Positions 21,326 through 33,298 of a stretch of 64,000 nucleotides of DNA are shown here, in pieces. A program made the translations under genes and the position numbers. Positions within the stretch are counted from its first letter, which is position 1, and each line of letters opens with the position of its first letter. Where the stretch lies: the NCBI GenBank assembly GCA_023627715.1, contig JAMAHW010000091.1:1-64000 (forward strand). The letters run 5' to 3'. The notes under the pieces are model-generated. The model was not told the origin of the DNA. It was given only the letters and a program-made list of their open reading frames with translations, and ran no database searches. This DNA is from Periconia sp. R9002 (taxonomy: Eukaryota; Ascomycota; Dothideomycetes; Pleosporales; Periconiaceae).

Positions 21326-23605
21326 GTCTTTGCGAGGAAGTGATGTAGGTGAGATGTAGGATTCGAAAACTTCTTGAAAGAAATAGCAGGATGAAGGGAG
21401 AAGAGCTGGCTGGGTTATAGGAGCGGAATGTACTGAGTATTGGGGGCTGATTGTATGGACGGCGGAGGAGGGGTTGCGGCTGTTTTTAAATGACTTGAGG
21501 CATGCGCCTCAGTCAGCGCGAGTGAGTTATGTCACATGTTCTGCAAGGAAAGCCCGAAGAAGCTGTAGCTGGTCCGGTGCGACGGGATGCGCAATCACCT
21601 TGGGGCTTGGTACGCAGCGTGCGAGAGAGTTTGGTGAAGCTTAGGTGCGTGCAGCTCTGCGATGATGGAATGTCAAGTTAGCATGGTTTGGCACCGATGC
21701 ATACCTGTGCGGTACCTTGGCTTGGTACCTGTGCCTAAGAGATGGCCACGCAAAAGTGGGTCAACTCCAGCAGCTGTGCCACACCTGCGCCACCTGTGCC
21801 ACACGGTGTCGAACGTAACCTTTAGGTACATCAAATGTGTCTGCTATTGTTACTATATGTAGAATGCAAGACTCGCCATCTCCTTGCATTAATGGTCCTT
21901 ATTCCGTAATACCTTGTCAGTAATTCTAGTGTCGTATAGTCGACTGTACATTTAGAGAACATACTTGACAATTCCAGTATGATTTCCTAGATACTCTAGA
22001 AGCTGTTTCTCTACAGCAAAAGCATCCTCGATTTCATCTGCTAAATGTTTGTAAGGTGGACTGAACGGTACATATTTTACAGACTAGGTCGTTTGGTAAG
22101 CGATAAAGGTGGAAGTACGTCCTCTAGCGCTGAGAATCTCCATGGTGATGGTATTGCATAGGGCAGTCTACATGTTGTGGTAAGGCACGACAGCTCAATG
22201 TAGGCATGGCGTGCCCCACCATGATTTTGGATGAACAGGCAAGGTGTCCGCTTTCTTTTGTAACCAAGAGAATCAGACGATTCCAAGACAGATGGCATTC
22301 TACATCCTTGGTAAAGCTTCTAGTGTGGTGGTCGCGTAGCGTTACAGTCTCAGTCCATAAACCGTGACGTCCATAACCATGTATATGTACATAGCTCCAG
22401 ATGAATTACTTGTGACGAGTAATCGTATGAGCCCAGTTCAATATATATACATATATACCTACCTATGTAAGTACTCCTTCACATCAACAACCCTCAAGAC
22501 CTGGAATGATTGCACAAGTACATGTCGTAGGCAACAGCATTCACGGCACTAGTCAATAGCAGATGTAGCGTCCACGTCTCCACAGTCAACAGTACGTAAC
22601 AGTTGAACGATTGATGCGAGAACATGACTTGGTTATGTTATATCCTCGCAAATCCTGGCATACTCTTCGATAATTTAAACTAGTGGTTAATTAAATTTCT
22701 GGGCTAGGCAGCAGAGATTGATTCAAACCTCCTGTATGACCTGGGTAGCAAGTATATTTGTTCTCCAAAATGGTCTAGGTGCGTGTCTTCCGGGGATTCG
22801 GGGACTCGGGCTTTTACATGTATACAATGATCTCGATGCTCCTTTTGGTTCTGAACTCCTACGTGGATAGATAGGTAGGTAGCCAGAGTAACTCTATACA
22901 CATATCGTGACGTCCACGACCATGCATGCCTACATATGTAGGCATTGTGGAATAACAGGCCATTCATCCATCTCTCCCATAGACGTCTAGTGCGGGCGGC
23001 ACAGGTCGGTCAAAGTCGGACCGTTCCCTTAGCCGATGCCCCGTCAGTCCGTATTACCGTATTACCCACATCGTCCGTGCTTCTCCTCGCTTGCCGTTCT
23101 GATCTCCAGCCGCGACTAATTAGAGACGCTGCCTCCCATTGGCTCGCAGTTTGTCGCTGTAAAAAGGGCATGGTGCCTCCTTTCAACTTCCTAGCGATGT
23201 GATGTACATACTGTTTGCTGTTGTATGACCCCATGATCCAACCTACTTATCGTGACAATAAACTCATTTCTCCATTTGCATCCTGTAACAGAGAGCCCTT
23301 GTTCTTTTCATTCGTTGGCTGACATCTCATGGCCACAAGCGACAAGCCCAAACCCTCATGTAAGTCATATACTCGTATCCCCCTTGCTCTGATGACCACT
23401 CGATTCGTCCCGCCTACCTACCTAGTCTAGTCATTTTTCCAGGCATCAACTTTCTACAACTTCTCTCAAACAGCCCCTGCATTTTTGGCCTTCTTTCTCG
23501 TGTTTGTTTGTTTCGTTACATATCCATTAATATTGCATTCTTGCTAGATCCTCTACACCAAGACCCTCTGCCCTTGTGCATGAGTCCTTGACACTGTGAG
23601 CAAAC
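21326..23605. other. long divergent intergenic region
   Basis: No supportable gene in about 2.3 kb. Short unrelated open frames only. TACCTACCTA/TATATATACAT microsatellites occur at about 22440-22465, 22865-22885 and 23415-23430. The stretch 21700-21800 has several short GGTACCT/CACCTGTGCC near-repeats. The last 150 bases are a pyrimidine-rich leader for the ABC transporter. Confidence 0.5.
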
Positions 23606-26600
23606 ATGGCCACCGAAAAGGAGGTCGATGCCTCACAACCTCCACCACCATCTGGCAACATAGCACCAAATCCCGCCCAAGACATTCAAGTCATCGACGA
23701 GGTCATCGACACCAAAGATGCTGCTATCGGTACAACAGATGAATCGCCGGAAACGCAACCGAAGAAACCTCAAGCCAAGATGAGCAACTATTTTAGAGTC
23801 TTCACGTTTGGCTCCAAATTCGATTATTTTTTGATTGGGCTGAGTTTTCTAACTTCAATCGGTTCTGGCATTGCCTTTCCGCTCATGAATGTGGTTTTTG
23901 GCCAGCTCGTGGGGAATTTTGCAAACTATTTCACACCCAACACTACCGTCACCAGAGAAGAGTTTCAGCACTCTGTAAACACTAACGCTCTGTACATAAC
24001 GTACATTTTCATCGCACGATTTTTCCTGTCATACATCTCTCTGGTACGTGCCTTCTCTGGCTAACCGCCTCGACTCTAATGCTGGAATGTTGCAGTTCTC
24101 TATACGAATCAGCGGACTGAGGATCTCGGCTGCTCTCAGATTGGCATACCTCAAGGCTACATTCGCTCAGCCTGTTAGCGTAATCGATACCATATCTCCA
24201 GGAAAGGTCTCCACGCGGATTACGACCTCTTCCAATACGATACAAGTCGGCATCTCGCAGCATTTCTCCATGATGTTTCAGTCCCTCGCTTTCACAATCG
24301 GCCTTTATGTGGTAGCTTTCATCAAAAGTTGGAAACTCACCCTCATTGCCAGCGTCGCTCTGCCATTCATCGTTATCGTCTATGGCTCCATCATCCCACC
24401 CTTTTTCAAAATACACAAACTGACGGAAGAATGCCATGACGCCGCCTCTTCTTTGGCGTTCGAGATGTTCTCCTCCATTCGTGTGATAGTGGCATTTGGC
24501 GCGCAAGCCAAGTTGGCACGACAACACGAAGCACTGCTAGAGAAAGCTGCAAAAAATGCCAAGAGAGAGGCCCCCTTAATGGCGCTCACTATGAGTCCAG
24601 CCATGGCAGCTACCTATGGAACTTTCGGAATTGCGTTTTGGTTTGGTGTTCGACAATACAGTCGAGGTGATGTTACCAACGTCGGGGATATTGTTGTGGT
24701 ATGTACACTCTGTGTTCCGATGCTAGATATGTCTAATCGAGAACTAGGTCCTGTTCAGTGTCATGATGGCTGTCATGAATATTGGAAAGGTCGCAGCACC
24801 CAGTGAGTCGATCCAAATGCTCTATAACCGTAAAAACTGTACTAATATACTACGTGTCTCCAAGTCATTGCTAGTGTAAAGGCTGCAACCGCTGCTACCG
24901 AGTTGTTTGCCACTATTGATGCTGATGTACCTGACACTACTGGTTTACGAGACCCAGATGTCTCCGCCAACGCCAACATCATTTTCAAAAATATCGCCTT
25001 TTCGTACCCTTCTCGCCCTCACGTACCTATACTGAAGGGATTGAACGCTACATTTGAGCGGGGAAAGGTCACGGCTATAGTGGGGCCCTCCGGATCTGGG
25101 AAGAGTACTATTGTCGCCCTTGTTCAACGGTGGTATGATCTTCTTGGCACCACGGCTGTGTTGAAGGAGGAAAAACCAAAGAAAAGCCAGCTAATAGAAG
25201 ACTCGGAAAAGCCGTCTGTGAACAGCAAGAACAAAAAGGCCAAAAAAGACAAAAAGAAGACCACCGACCCGGAAAAGGATAACAAGAAGGAAGAGGAAGC
25301 AGATTTGGGGCCCAACACCTGCACTGGCTCCATCACCGTCGGAGGAACAGATATACAAGACATTGATGTCAAATGGTGGCGTGCGCAAATTGGGTTTGTC
25401 CAGCAAGAACCTTTCTTGTTCAACGATAGTTTGCTCGCCAACGTTGCTTATGGGTTATGTGGAACGAAATGGCAGGATGCGCCGGAAGATGAGCAGGCTG
25501 CCATGGTCAAAGCTGCGTGTAAAGAGGCTTACGCCGATGAGTTCATTGATAAACTGCCTCAAGGCTACGACACTTTGGTCGGAGAAAGCGGTATCAAGCT
25601 CTCAGGAGGCCAGCGACAACGAATCGCTATTGCCCGAGGTATTTTGCTTCCTCGTATCTCTTCTGAATATCATTTCTAATCGAGTCACAGCGATTGTCAA
25701 GAATCCACCTATCCTTATTCTCGACGAGGCTACCTCCGCCATTGATGTTCGCACCGAAAGAATCGTACAAGAGGCTTTGGAAAGAGTGTCAACAGGTCGA
25801 ACCACAATCGTAATTGCACATCGCCTGTCCACTATCAAGAAAGCAAACAAAATTGTTGTCATGAGGGAAGGACAACTGGTTGAGGAAGGAACACATGAAG
25901 AGCTGCTTCGAGATGAAGATGGCATTTACTACGGTCTGGTGAATGCCCAGAAAATTGCCCTGGAATCCGAAGAAGAAAACAACCTTGATGATAGCGCTCT
26001 GGCCAAGGTCGCGACAGCAGACGATCAAGAAGTCAGTAGTGATCAAGGAGGTTCCCACATCTCCGGGGAAGAAACAGAATACAAGGAGAAGGGTTTCTTG
26101 CAGAGCGGTGGAAAGCTCGTCTACGAGCAGAGGCATCATTGGTTTCTGTATCTTCTAACTATCGTGGGGATATTGGCAGCTGGCGCTGTATATCCCGTGC
26201 AAGCCTACATCTTTGCGAACATCATCAACGTTTTCACCCTCACTGGCCAGGCATTTGTTGATAAGGGCTACTTCTGGGCTGGAATGTTTGGTGTGGAAGC
26301 TGGGGCGGTCTTCGTCGCATACTTCACCATTGGATTTTGTACGCACAGGGTCTCCGTCTCCATCACGCGCCGTTATCGTCAAGAGTATTTGGAGAACATG
26401 ATGCGCCAAAGGATACCTTTTTTCGACAAAGAAGGCAATTCGGTCGGGACGCTGACTTCAAATCTTAGCTCCCATACTGAAACGCTCCAACAATTGATGT
26501 CTACGGAGATGGCCTTTGCTGTCATTGCCATTGTCAACATTATTGGTTCACTCATTATATCGTTTGTCTATGGCTGGAAGCTGACGCTTGTCGGATTGTT

Positions 26601-27899
26601 CGCCACACTTCCGCCGATCCTGTTGGCGGGATTTTATCGAATGAAGTTGGAAATGGAATTCGACAAAATGACCGCTGCCGTCTTTGAAGCCAGTTCTCAG
26701 TATGCCACAGAGGCGGTGGGAGCCTTCCGCACTGTTCTTTCCTTGAACCTGGGCGATGTTATCAGTGACCGATACAGCACTCAATTAAGCGGACATGTCA
26801 AGAAGGCTCTCAGCAAAGCCAGATGGGGTACTTTGATATTCGCCGCTTCGGACAGTGCCGAAATGGGATGTACTGCGCTGGCATTCTGGTATTTTTTCCT
26901 AATCTATTTGCGCGTACGGAACGACACTAACCATGAGATAGGTATGGTGGCACCCTCCTGGCAAAGCGCGAATATGATCTTATTCAGTACTTCATCATAT
27001 ACATGGCTGTTGTACAAGGAGCCGTGGCGGCGGGCATATGGTTTTCTTTCTCTCCCAACATCGCGCAAGCAACGACCGCCGCCAACAGGGTCATCAGCCT
27101 CCGACCTAATCCCAATACCCCACCACCTTCCTACAAACGCATCGAAAACCCCGAAGCCAGCGCCGGACTAACCTTCCGCAACGTCAGCTTTGCCTACAAG
27201 TCACGCGATACTCCCGTTTTGACCAATCTCAATCTGGAAATTGCTCCCGGTCAATTCGCCGCCCTGGTCGGCGCTTCTGGGTGCGGCAAATCAACAACCA
27301 TATCTCTCCTCGAACGATTTTACGACGCCAGCTCCGGAGCCGTCCTGTACAACGGCCAGGACATCACAACTCTTGATCCATCCGAGTATCGCAAAAACCT
27401 CAGTCTCGTCAGCCAAGAACCAACCCTCTACGAGGGCACGATCCGAGAAAACATTGCGCTTTCCGTCGACAGCGCCACCGATGCTGAGATAGAAGCTGCC
27501 TGCATGGACGCCCAGATTCACGAATTCATCACATCCCTTCCAGAAGGGTACGCCACGCGTCTAGGACCCAAAGGTATGTCACTCTCTGGGGGGCAAAAAC
27601 AACGCATCAGTTTAGCACGCGCGCTGCTCCGACAGCCCAAGGTCCTGCTTCTCGACGAAGCGACCAGCAGCCTGGACTCGGAATCCGAGAAACTCGTGCA
27701 GGCTGCGATTGAGCGGGCTGCCAACGCTGGCGGCCGCACCATCCTCGCTGTCGCGCATCGTCTAGCGACGATCCAAAAGGCGGATGTGATTTTCGTGTTG
27801 GGGAGTGGCAAGGTGTTGGAGAAGGGCGATCACCAGAGTCTTCTCAGGAAGAAGGGGGTGTACTATCAGATGTGCCAGGCTCAGGCATTAGATCATTGA
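23606..27899 (+). CDS. full-length multidrug ABC transporter (ABCB/P-glycoprotein type)
   Basis: Six exons (23606-24043, 24096-24698, 24748-24802, 24865-25638, 25691-26888, 26942-27899) give 1341 aa; every junction restores a conserved family segment. The order is TMD1-NBD1-TMD2-NBD2. NBD1 has Walker [10 protein letters not shown] (~439), LSGGQRQR (~612) and [15 protein letters not shown]2 has [17 protein letters not shown] and [11 protein letters not shown], so both ATP sites look intact. A Lys/Glu-rich insert of about 50 residues lies in NBD1 after the Walker A helix, as in other fungal Pmd1/AtrD-like pumps. Such plasma-membrane exporters use ATP to move hydrophobic drugs or, in some cases, peptide pheromones outwards. 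The substrate cannot be inferred. The N-terminus is a disordered cytosolic tail. Confidence 0.92.
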
Positions 27900-29880
27900 G
27901 CTTTAGAAGATCTTTTCTTTCTTTCCCTTACAACCTTAGCGTTGTTTGTATTGTAATCACTTTCCCCTCTTTTGTAATCTCCTCTTGTGGCGGGCCTTCT
28001 GCTCTGTGCATATAGATATGCATATAGATATCTAGCCCTATAACAAGTTAATACACTAAAATAGACATATGGGAACAGATTTTTGGAATCAAGGTGTGGT
28101 ATCTGCGTAGTGTGCAGCCTGTGACAATGTTAACATGCACAGTTGAAAATATTTCCAATATATCCCAGCCGCCGTTTTTCTTATCCATCTACACTATCCT
28201 GATGGACAGTTTCTTCCGCTGTGATTGGCCAATAAACAAAATCTAAAACAGACGGTCCGCATCGAAGAACAACACGAAAGAAAGCTTAGTCCGATCCACC
28301 AACCCGTCTCCGAGAAGAACAAGAAGATAGACAACAACAAAATAAGACCAAAGGAACAACAACCATCGGCGCGATATTTGCGATCCATCTTGGCCGTTTT
28401 CCAGACCCACCCACGTAACAAGCCCTAAACACAGTCAGCTTCGCCTCGTAGTGCGCGGGATGGAGCCCATCCTTACCCAGGGGGGTACCGAATCCTTCAC
28501 TTCGTTACCGTTAAAGCAAACGCGTTCCTTACCTAATCGCGGACTCGTCTCGTCGCCGACCCTAGAATTAGGGTCTGGTCGTGCACTACAAATCGGCCGT
28601 GCACACATAACGCCTTACCCCATATTTTCCCTCGGAATTCAGTACCGTTTTCTCCCCTTCTCGCAAATTACAATATCGGTACTTAAATACCTACACGGAA
28701 AGTTGCGAAGATACCCGTATATACCGTATCGCAATCGTTGCTGGATTGAGTAAGGTGAACGCCCGCATAACCTCCCCATTAATCTCCCCTGTCTGGATCT
28801 TGTTTGATTGTGAAACTGAGGTTGAGTTCGGGGTAGCCGACATGAGTCACATGACTGTCGTATAGGTAGGTATGTTATTCAGTGTTCGGTGTTTAACAAC
28901 CCGTATATAGGAGGCTGTGCAGTGTGTGTGTGTGTGCGGTTAGTCCGTAGTTCCATGCGTGACGGAAAGCCGCAAGCCTCAAGGCACAGTGGGTTTTTGG
29001 TATGGGGGCTAGTCAACAGTGCGTTCTTCTGAACTGAGACATTTGGAGAAGTGTGCAGAAGGCAGGGAAAGGCAATTGATTTGCAGATTAGAATAGTATT
29101 TTCGTATTGATTACTGTTGCGCCTTCTTTTTCCAGCGAGGACGGCGGCCATTGGTACCGGTGAATTCCCGTTCGCATCTGCATATGCTTCACTGTGCCGT
29201 GCCGCAGTAGATCGAATGGTCTAGGTGGTTGCTCGCCTGTTTTTGTCACATTGGGTAAGTTCTATGAGGTAGCGTATTACCTTAACGTCACAACAACACC
29301 GGATATCATGCTTTGTGGACTTACCTCGTGTGCCATGACTTTAATAGGAACTACCCTTTTTCAATTGCGATTTACTTTCCCTGTACGGTTTTCGTAAACT
29401 GCTCACTGTGTGGACATCTATTTTTTGTGGAAGGCTGTTGTATGCAGATCCCTTCTGCATACAAAAACTCTTCCACTTTTAACCCTTATCGCAGGGTCAT
29501 CGTATCTTACCAAATATATGATCGAAGAAGATGCAAGCAGCCTAGAGGAGGACGGCCTTTCATGGGGGTAATTTCCCTTCTCATTTCTGCTTCCCTACCA
29601 TATGGATTTTACGTAAGCTGTACGTGTGGGGGTATGGAGGAAGGTGCCCTCCAGGGCATCTTCCAGACATCTACATGTAGGGATAGCTACCTAAGCTAGT
29701 ACAACATCAATACAATACACATCCGTCCCTCCATGATACGCTCACAGTACGCGCTGTAGAGAACATGGTGCTCATCTCTTCTCATCACCTCACCACATTC
29801 CTTTGCCATCGGCTCGTGGCCATCGGCTCACTACCATCGATTCGTTCGATATCGTGAGATCTCTCTGCCCATCTCTCCAG
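27900..29880. other. AT-rich accessory intergenic region containing repeat copy R1
   Basis: No gene recognised. 28190-28760 has scattered short frames without family resemblance. From 28810 on lies repeat copy R1, described separately. A (TG)n tract is at 28922-28936. Its position between a housekeeping-like transporter and a zinc-finger gene with a degraded duplicate suggests an accessory, rearranged pocket. Confidence 0.5.
28810..29600 (+). repeat. dispersed non-coding repeat, copy R1
   Basis: Two blocks, about 28810-28945 and 29430-29600, match R2 (31743-32012) in the same order and orientation. Block A begins GTGAAACTGAGGTTGAG (R2: GTGAAACTGCGGTTGGG). Block B includes AGCCTAGAGGAGGACGGCC (R2: AGCCTAGGGGAGGACGGCC). 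About 480 bp between the blocks is missing from R2. No coding function, target-site duplication or terminal repeat was found, so the element class is unknown. Confidence 0.7.
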
Positions 29881-31599
29881 CTATGCTGGAGTTCAGTCAT
29901 CTGCACGCACCGGCACTGCCCTCGATAACAACGACAAGGAAGATAATCAGCTTGATGCCGGAAATGCTATCGCAAAGGCACCGCCACCCAAGAAGCTAGA
30001 ACAGCAACCATTTAATGGATTTCTGGCAAATTCGGAGCAGGTATGTCATGAGCGTCATAATTTCATGACTACCTAGTCAGCTAACCATTGTGATAGACAC
30101 TACCGCGGCCACCAGCCCCTCCGCCACCCCCCGTCCAAATGGAGTACTATGCCCCTATACCTCGGAACCATGGCCTGCCGCCTGGGTTTCAACCAAACCT
30201 ACGCGAGAACAGGCAGCTATGTCCATTCTACATTGTAGGACTATGTACTTTCAAAGAACAGTTTTCATCGCGTGACGAGCAAGCGGCACACGTTAAAGAT
30301 AACCACCGGGATACTGGCAGATCGAGTGTTGCGTGGATCCTCGAGAGAGGCGAGAAAAGCATTCCCTGCCAGAAATGCGGCAAGAAGTTCCCAACCTACG
30401 AGGAACTATTGGATCATAAAGGCCCGGGGGGCAAGAAAGCCTGCGAAGCACCCGCAGGCGTCCGATATGTATGCCCTTACTCCATCCTTCGCAGCTGCGG
30501 GCGTGTGTTCGATAACCGTCATGCTCTCAGCTCGCACATCAACGTACATACATCTGGTCCACATCCCTTCTACTGTGCGGCGGGCTATAGCAGAGGACAC
30601 GCCTCGTTGTTACTACTCGTCAGCCATGAACTGAAATGTCCCGCGGCCAAGGAGAGACCTATTGAAAAAGCCCTTGCTTTTGATACTAAGCCCAAGAGAG
30701 CATGGAAGATGCCATTCGAACCACCAACACCCGCAGAATGCCAGAATTCCACCCCAGACGCTATATTCGCAGCTCGTCTGAAGACATCTAAATTCGCTAT
30801 CGTTGCTCGGTCGTCTGGTGATGAGCATTGGAGCCAGTGGAATCATGGAATCTCAGCAACTGAAGGTCTTCGAGACCTAGGCCACCAAGTTCGGAATGAG
30901 GCAAACTCTCTCCTCAGCAGATCTCCAGAGATGGTCATCCGTGGATCTGACCAGCTCGAGAAAGTCCACGCTCAGGAGACGGTGATCATCGCCGCTGGCC
31001 ATGCTCGAACTCGTCTTATACCGTGGCCGTGCGACGTCCAGCCATTACAAAAAGCAGATATCCCAAACGCCAAAAAGATTGCAGAGAGCACCGAGGCTCT
31101 GCTCCCTAAACGGTTGACTGGCGATGCCACATTGAGTAATTGCCAATCTGAGTCGACTGCCCAGCGCTTTACGCATTTCATTCAAGAGTTCCTCGACGCC
31201 AGTCGACCTCCAGAGGTTATACCTACGCTTATCTCTGTTGGCATCGACGGTATCTCATGCAATACAACACTATGGCTACACTTCGTTGAAGTGCAGAGTA
31301 AGCCATTTCAGTTATGGTTGGCTATACCAGCGCGCGAACTTGATACCGGGAACTTGATGACAGGAGACATGTCGTTCCGCTCTAAGCATTACTGTTGGCT
31401 GTTTCTCAATAGTACCAGTCTTCTCGAAGAACTTAAAGGCTGGACTCCCCCTTTTTCCGAAACCTCTGTCGAGAAGAAATTATTTGCCGCGTGGGACCTT
31501 AAACAGAAGGGTAAAGAAATTCAACGGCAAAGTGATCTTCTCACCGGTGGTGGAGGTAATTCTGCGTGCAGTGGACGTAACAGGGTGTACCGTCACTAG
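29881..31599 (+). CDS. zinc-finger protein with N-terminal PIP-like and proline-rich segment; 5' end unresolved
   Basis: Two exons are clear, ending at 30040 and resuming at 30097-31599; the frame upstream is open back to a stop at 29855 but has no ATG, so at least one more 5' exon or a broken start must exist. Exon A carries QQPFNGFL, resembling a PCNA-binding motif. Exon B starts TLPRPPAPPPPP and then holds Cys/His fingers: CPFYIVGLC..HVKDNH, CQKCGKKF..LLDHKGPGGKKAC, and CPYSILRSCGRVF..LSSHINVH; a fourth partial CxnHxnHxnC group follows. The last ~330 residues are a conserved-looking but unrecognised region (..LISVGIDGISCNTTLWLHFVEVQ..). Nucleic-acid binding is likely for the fingers; the rest is unknown. 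A truncated duplicate lies at 8736-9288. Confidence 0.6.
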
Positions 31600-33298
31600 T
31601 GGACATAAGTTGTACTACCCTGCTGCATGCTCCTGTTGAACATTTTATGTATGAAGGGTTAAGAAGCAGCTGGGGAAGGGTGTTAAACGTAAGGATATAA
31701 TTGCTAATAGTAATAACTCTTTCGGCGTCTTTTTATTTCATGGTGAAACTGCGGTTGGGTTCCGGGGAGCCGATGACTGTCGTATATGATATTTAATGTT
31801 AGATTTTTATTTAACTACGCGTGTATGTGAGTGTGTAGCTTGATTCCTTTTTTTTTCTATAGGATATGGTTATAGCTCTATTCCGTACATAGAAGACTTT
31901 CCTACTTTAGACCCTTAACGTAAGGTTATCGTGTTTTACTAAATATGTAATCAAAAGGATAAGAGTAGCCTAGGGGAGGACGGCCTTCTATCATAGTAAT
32001 GTTCCTTCCTATTGCTCAGGCCCATCAATTTTGCATTGATGTGATTCCTCTTGCTCAAATCCGAAAGCGAGAACGAACGGGAAGAGGTACAGGACGTGCA
32101 TGCATCAAAAAACAATCTTGACTAAACTCTCCTCGATGAGACACGAAACATCAGTGATGAATCTATACCAATGTTTTTTTAAAATCAAAAAGTAAACCAT
32201 TCGTATTATACTCCAAGGAGAGAAAAAAGATTAGATGTTAAACGTCTCCGTAACACAACACAATTTTCAGAATCTTTCCCAATGGTAGCCGTAGAAGCGC
32301 AAAGAGGGCAAACAAAAAAAAGCTACCAATAGGTGCAAGAATTCGCCTCACTTAGCCTCTTTGAGCAAACATCCGAGCGAATCCCTGTACCGACAGCCAA
32401 CCGTGCAGATCGTGTTGGGAAAGCAGTCATCATGCTAGGTAACTCTATAACAAATTTCCACTAAAAACACACCTGAAATATCGGATTTATGTTCTGCAAC
32501 CCCACCGTGATATGGTCTGTCCACTTAATTCCGTGAGCATCTGACCGCTATTGCAAGAAAATGTGCTCATTCAATTCTGTGCGTGAGCAGAAGACAACCG
32601 TGGACGCGGGCGTGCCCGGGGCACACACACCCAAATCCTTGCACTCCAAGGAGATACACCGGTTCGGTTCCCGTTAGCGATCAGAGCTTCGTATTTTTAA
32701 TATGGGGGCAAAGCTACAAAAACACCGTTACCGTTCACGACTGTGGCTGGGGATATGCACGCTTGCTGTCATGGGTCAGGGTTCGCTTGTAGCCTACGTG
32801 CCTACAATCTCCCTAGGCAGAAACGTTTGAAAGCAGGCAATTGATTGAGGAAAGTCTTCGCTAGGGACTCTTTTTGATTGTTACCACGTTTCCAATGTGT
32901 TTTCAATCCCGCCGCCGTCTTACAAAGATGTCGGGTTTGAGACGTCGGGATTGATGGCGCCAGGGGCGCGTAAAAACGTTTCGACCAAGGGGACGTGTTT
33001 TTTATTTTCGAGAGGTCGAGACGTAAGTCAGCGGTTGGGTGGGCTGAACGTGCGCTGTTTATCGCAACCGCCACATGCGTGATATCGCGATGTCTTGTTG
33101 GGAAAAGCTGATTCTGAGGGGGGGATTACTTGCCCCTATTCGGCATTGGATGTGGTCTGCAATTCTCAATATGGACGGATCTTCGAGGTCATGTCATGAA
33201 GTGATTAATTGGTTTATTCTACCTATTCTATAGTGATCGTGACGTGACGTGGTGAAAATGCACTGATATTTTGCTCTCGTCGTGTAACTGCTTTCGGG
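31600..33298. other. AT-rich intergenic region containing repeat copy R2
   Basis: No gene recognised. R2 occupies about 31743-32012. The remaining bases are AT-rich with A/T homopolymers (for example near 31850, 32175 and 32310). Open frames at 32583-32792 and 32802-33082 show no family features. Confidence 0.5.
31743..32012 (+). repeat. dispersed non-coding repeat, copy R2
   Basis: Shorter partner of R1, in direct orientation on the other side of the zinc-finger gene. Blocks at about 31743-31840 and 31858-32012 align with R1's two blocks with the middle absent. Many differences have C or G in R1 and T or A in R2, for example GTCATCG versus GTTATCG and TTACCAAA versus TTACTAAA. Confidence 0.65.

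Noticed and set aside
29765..29880. ATG at 29765 as start of the zinc-finger gene through a splice to 29881
   Set aside because: The joint would restore the frame (MVLISSHHLTTF..), but the intron would be only 27 nt, below the 46-nt minimum seen elsewhere here.
28810..32012. R1 and R2 as the two LTRs of a retrotransposon around the zinc-finger gene
   Set aside because: No TG..CA ends, primer-binding site, gag or pol remnants, or target-site duplication is visible, and the copies differ too much in length.
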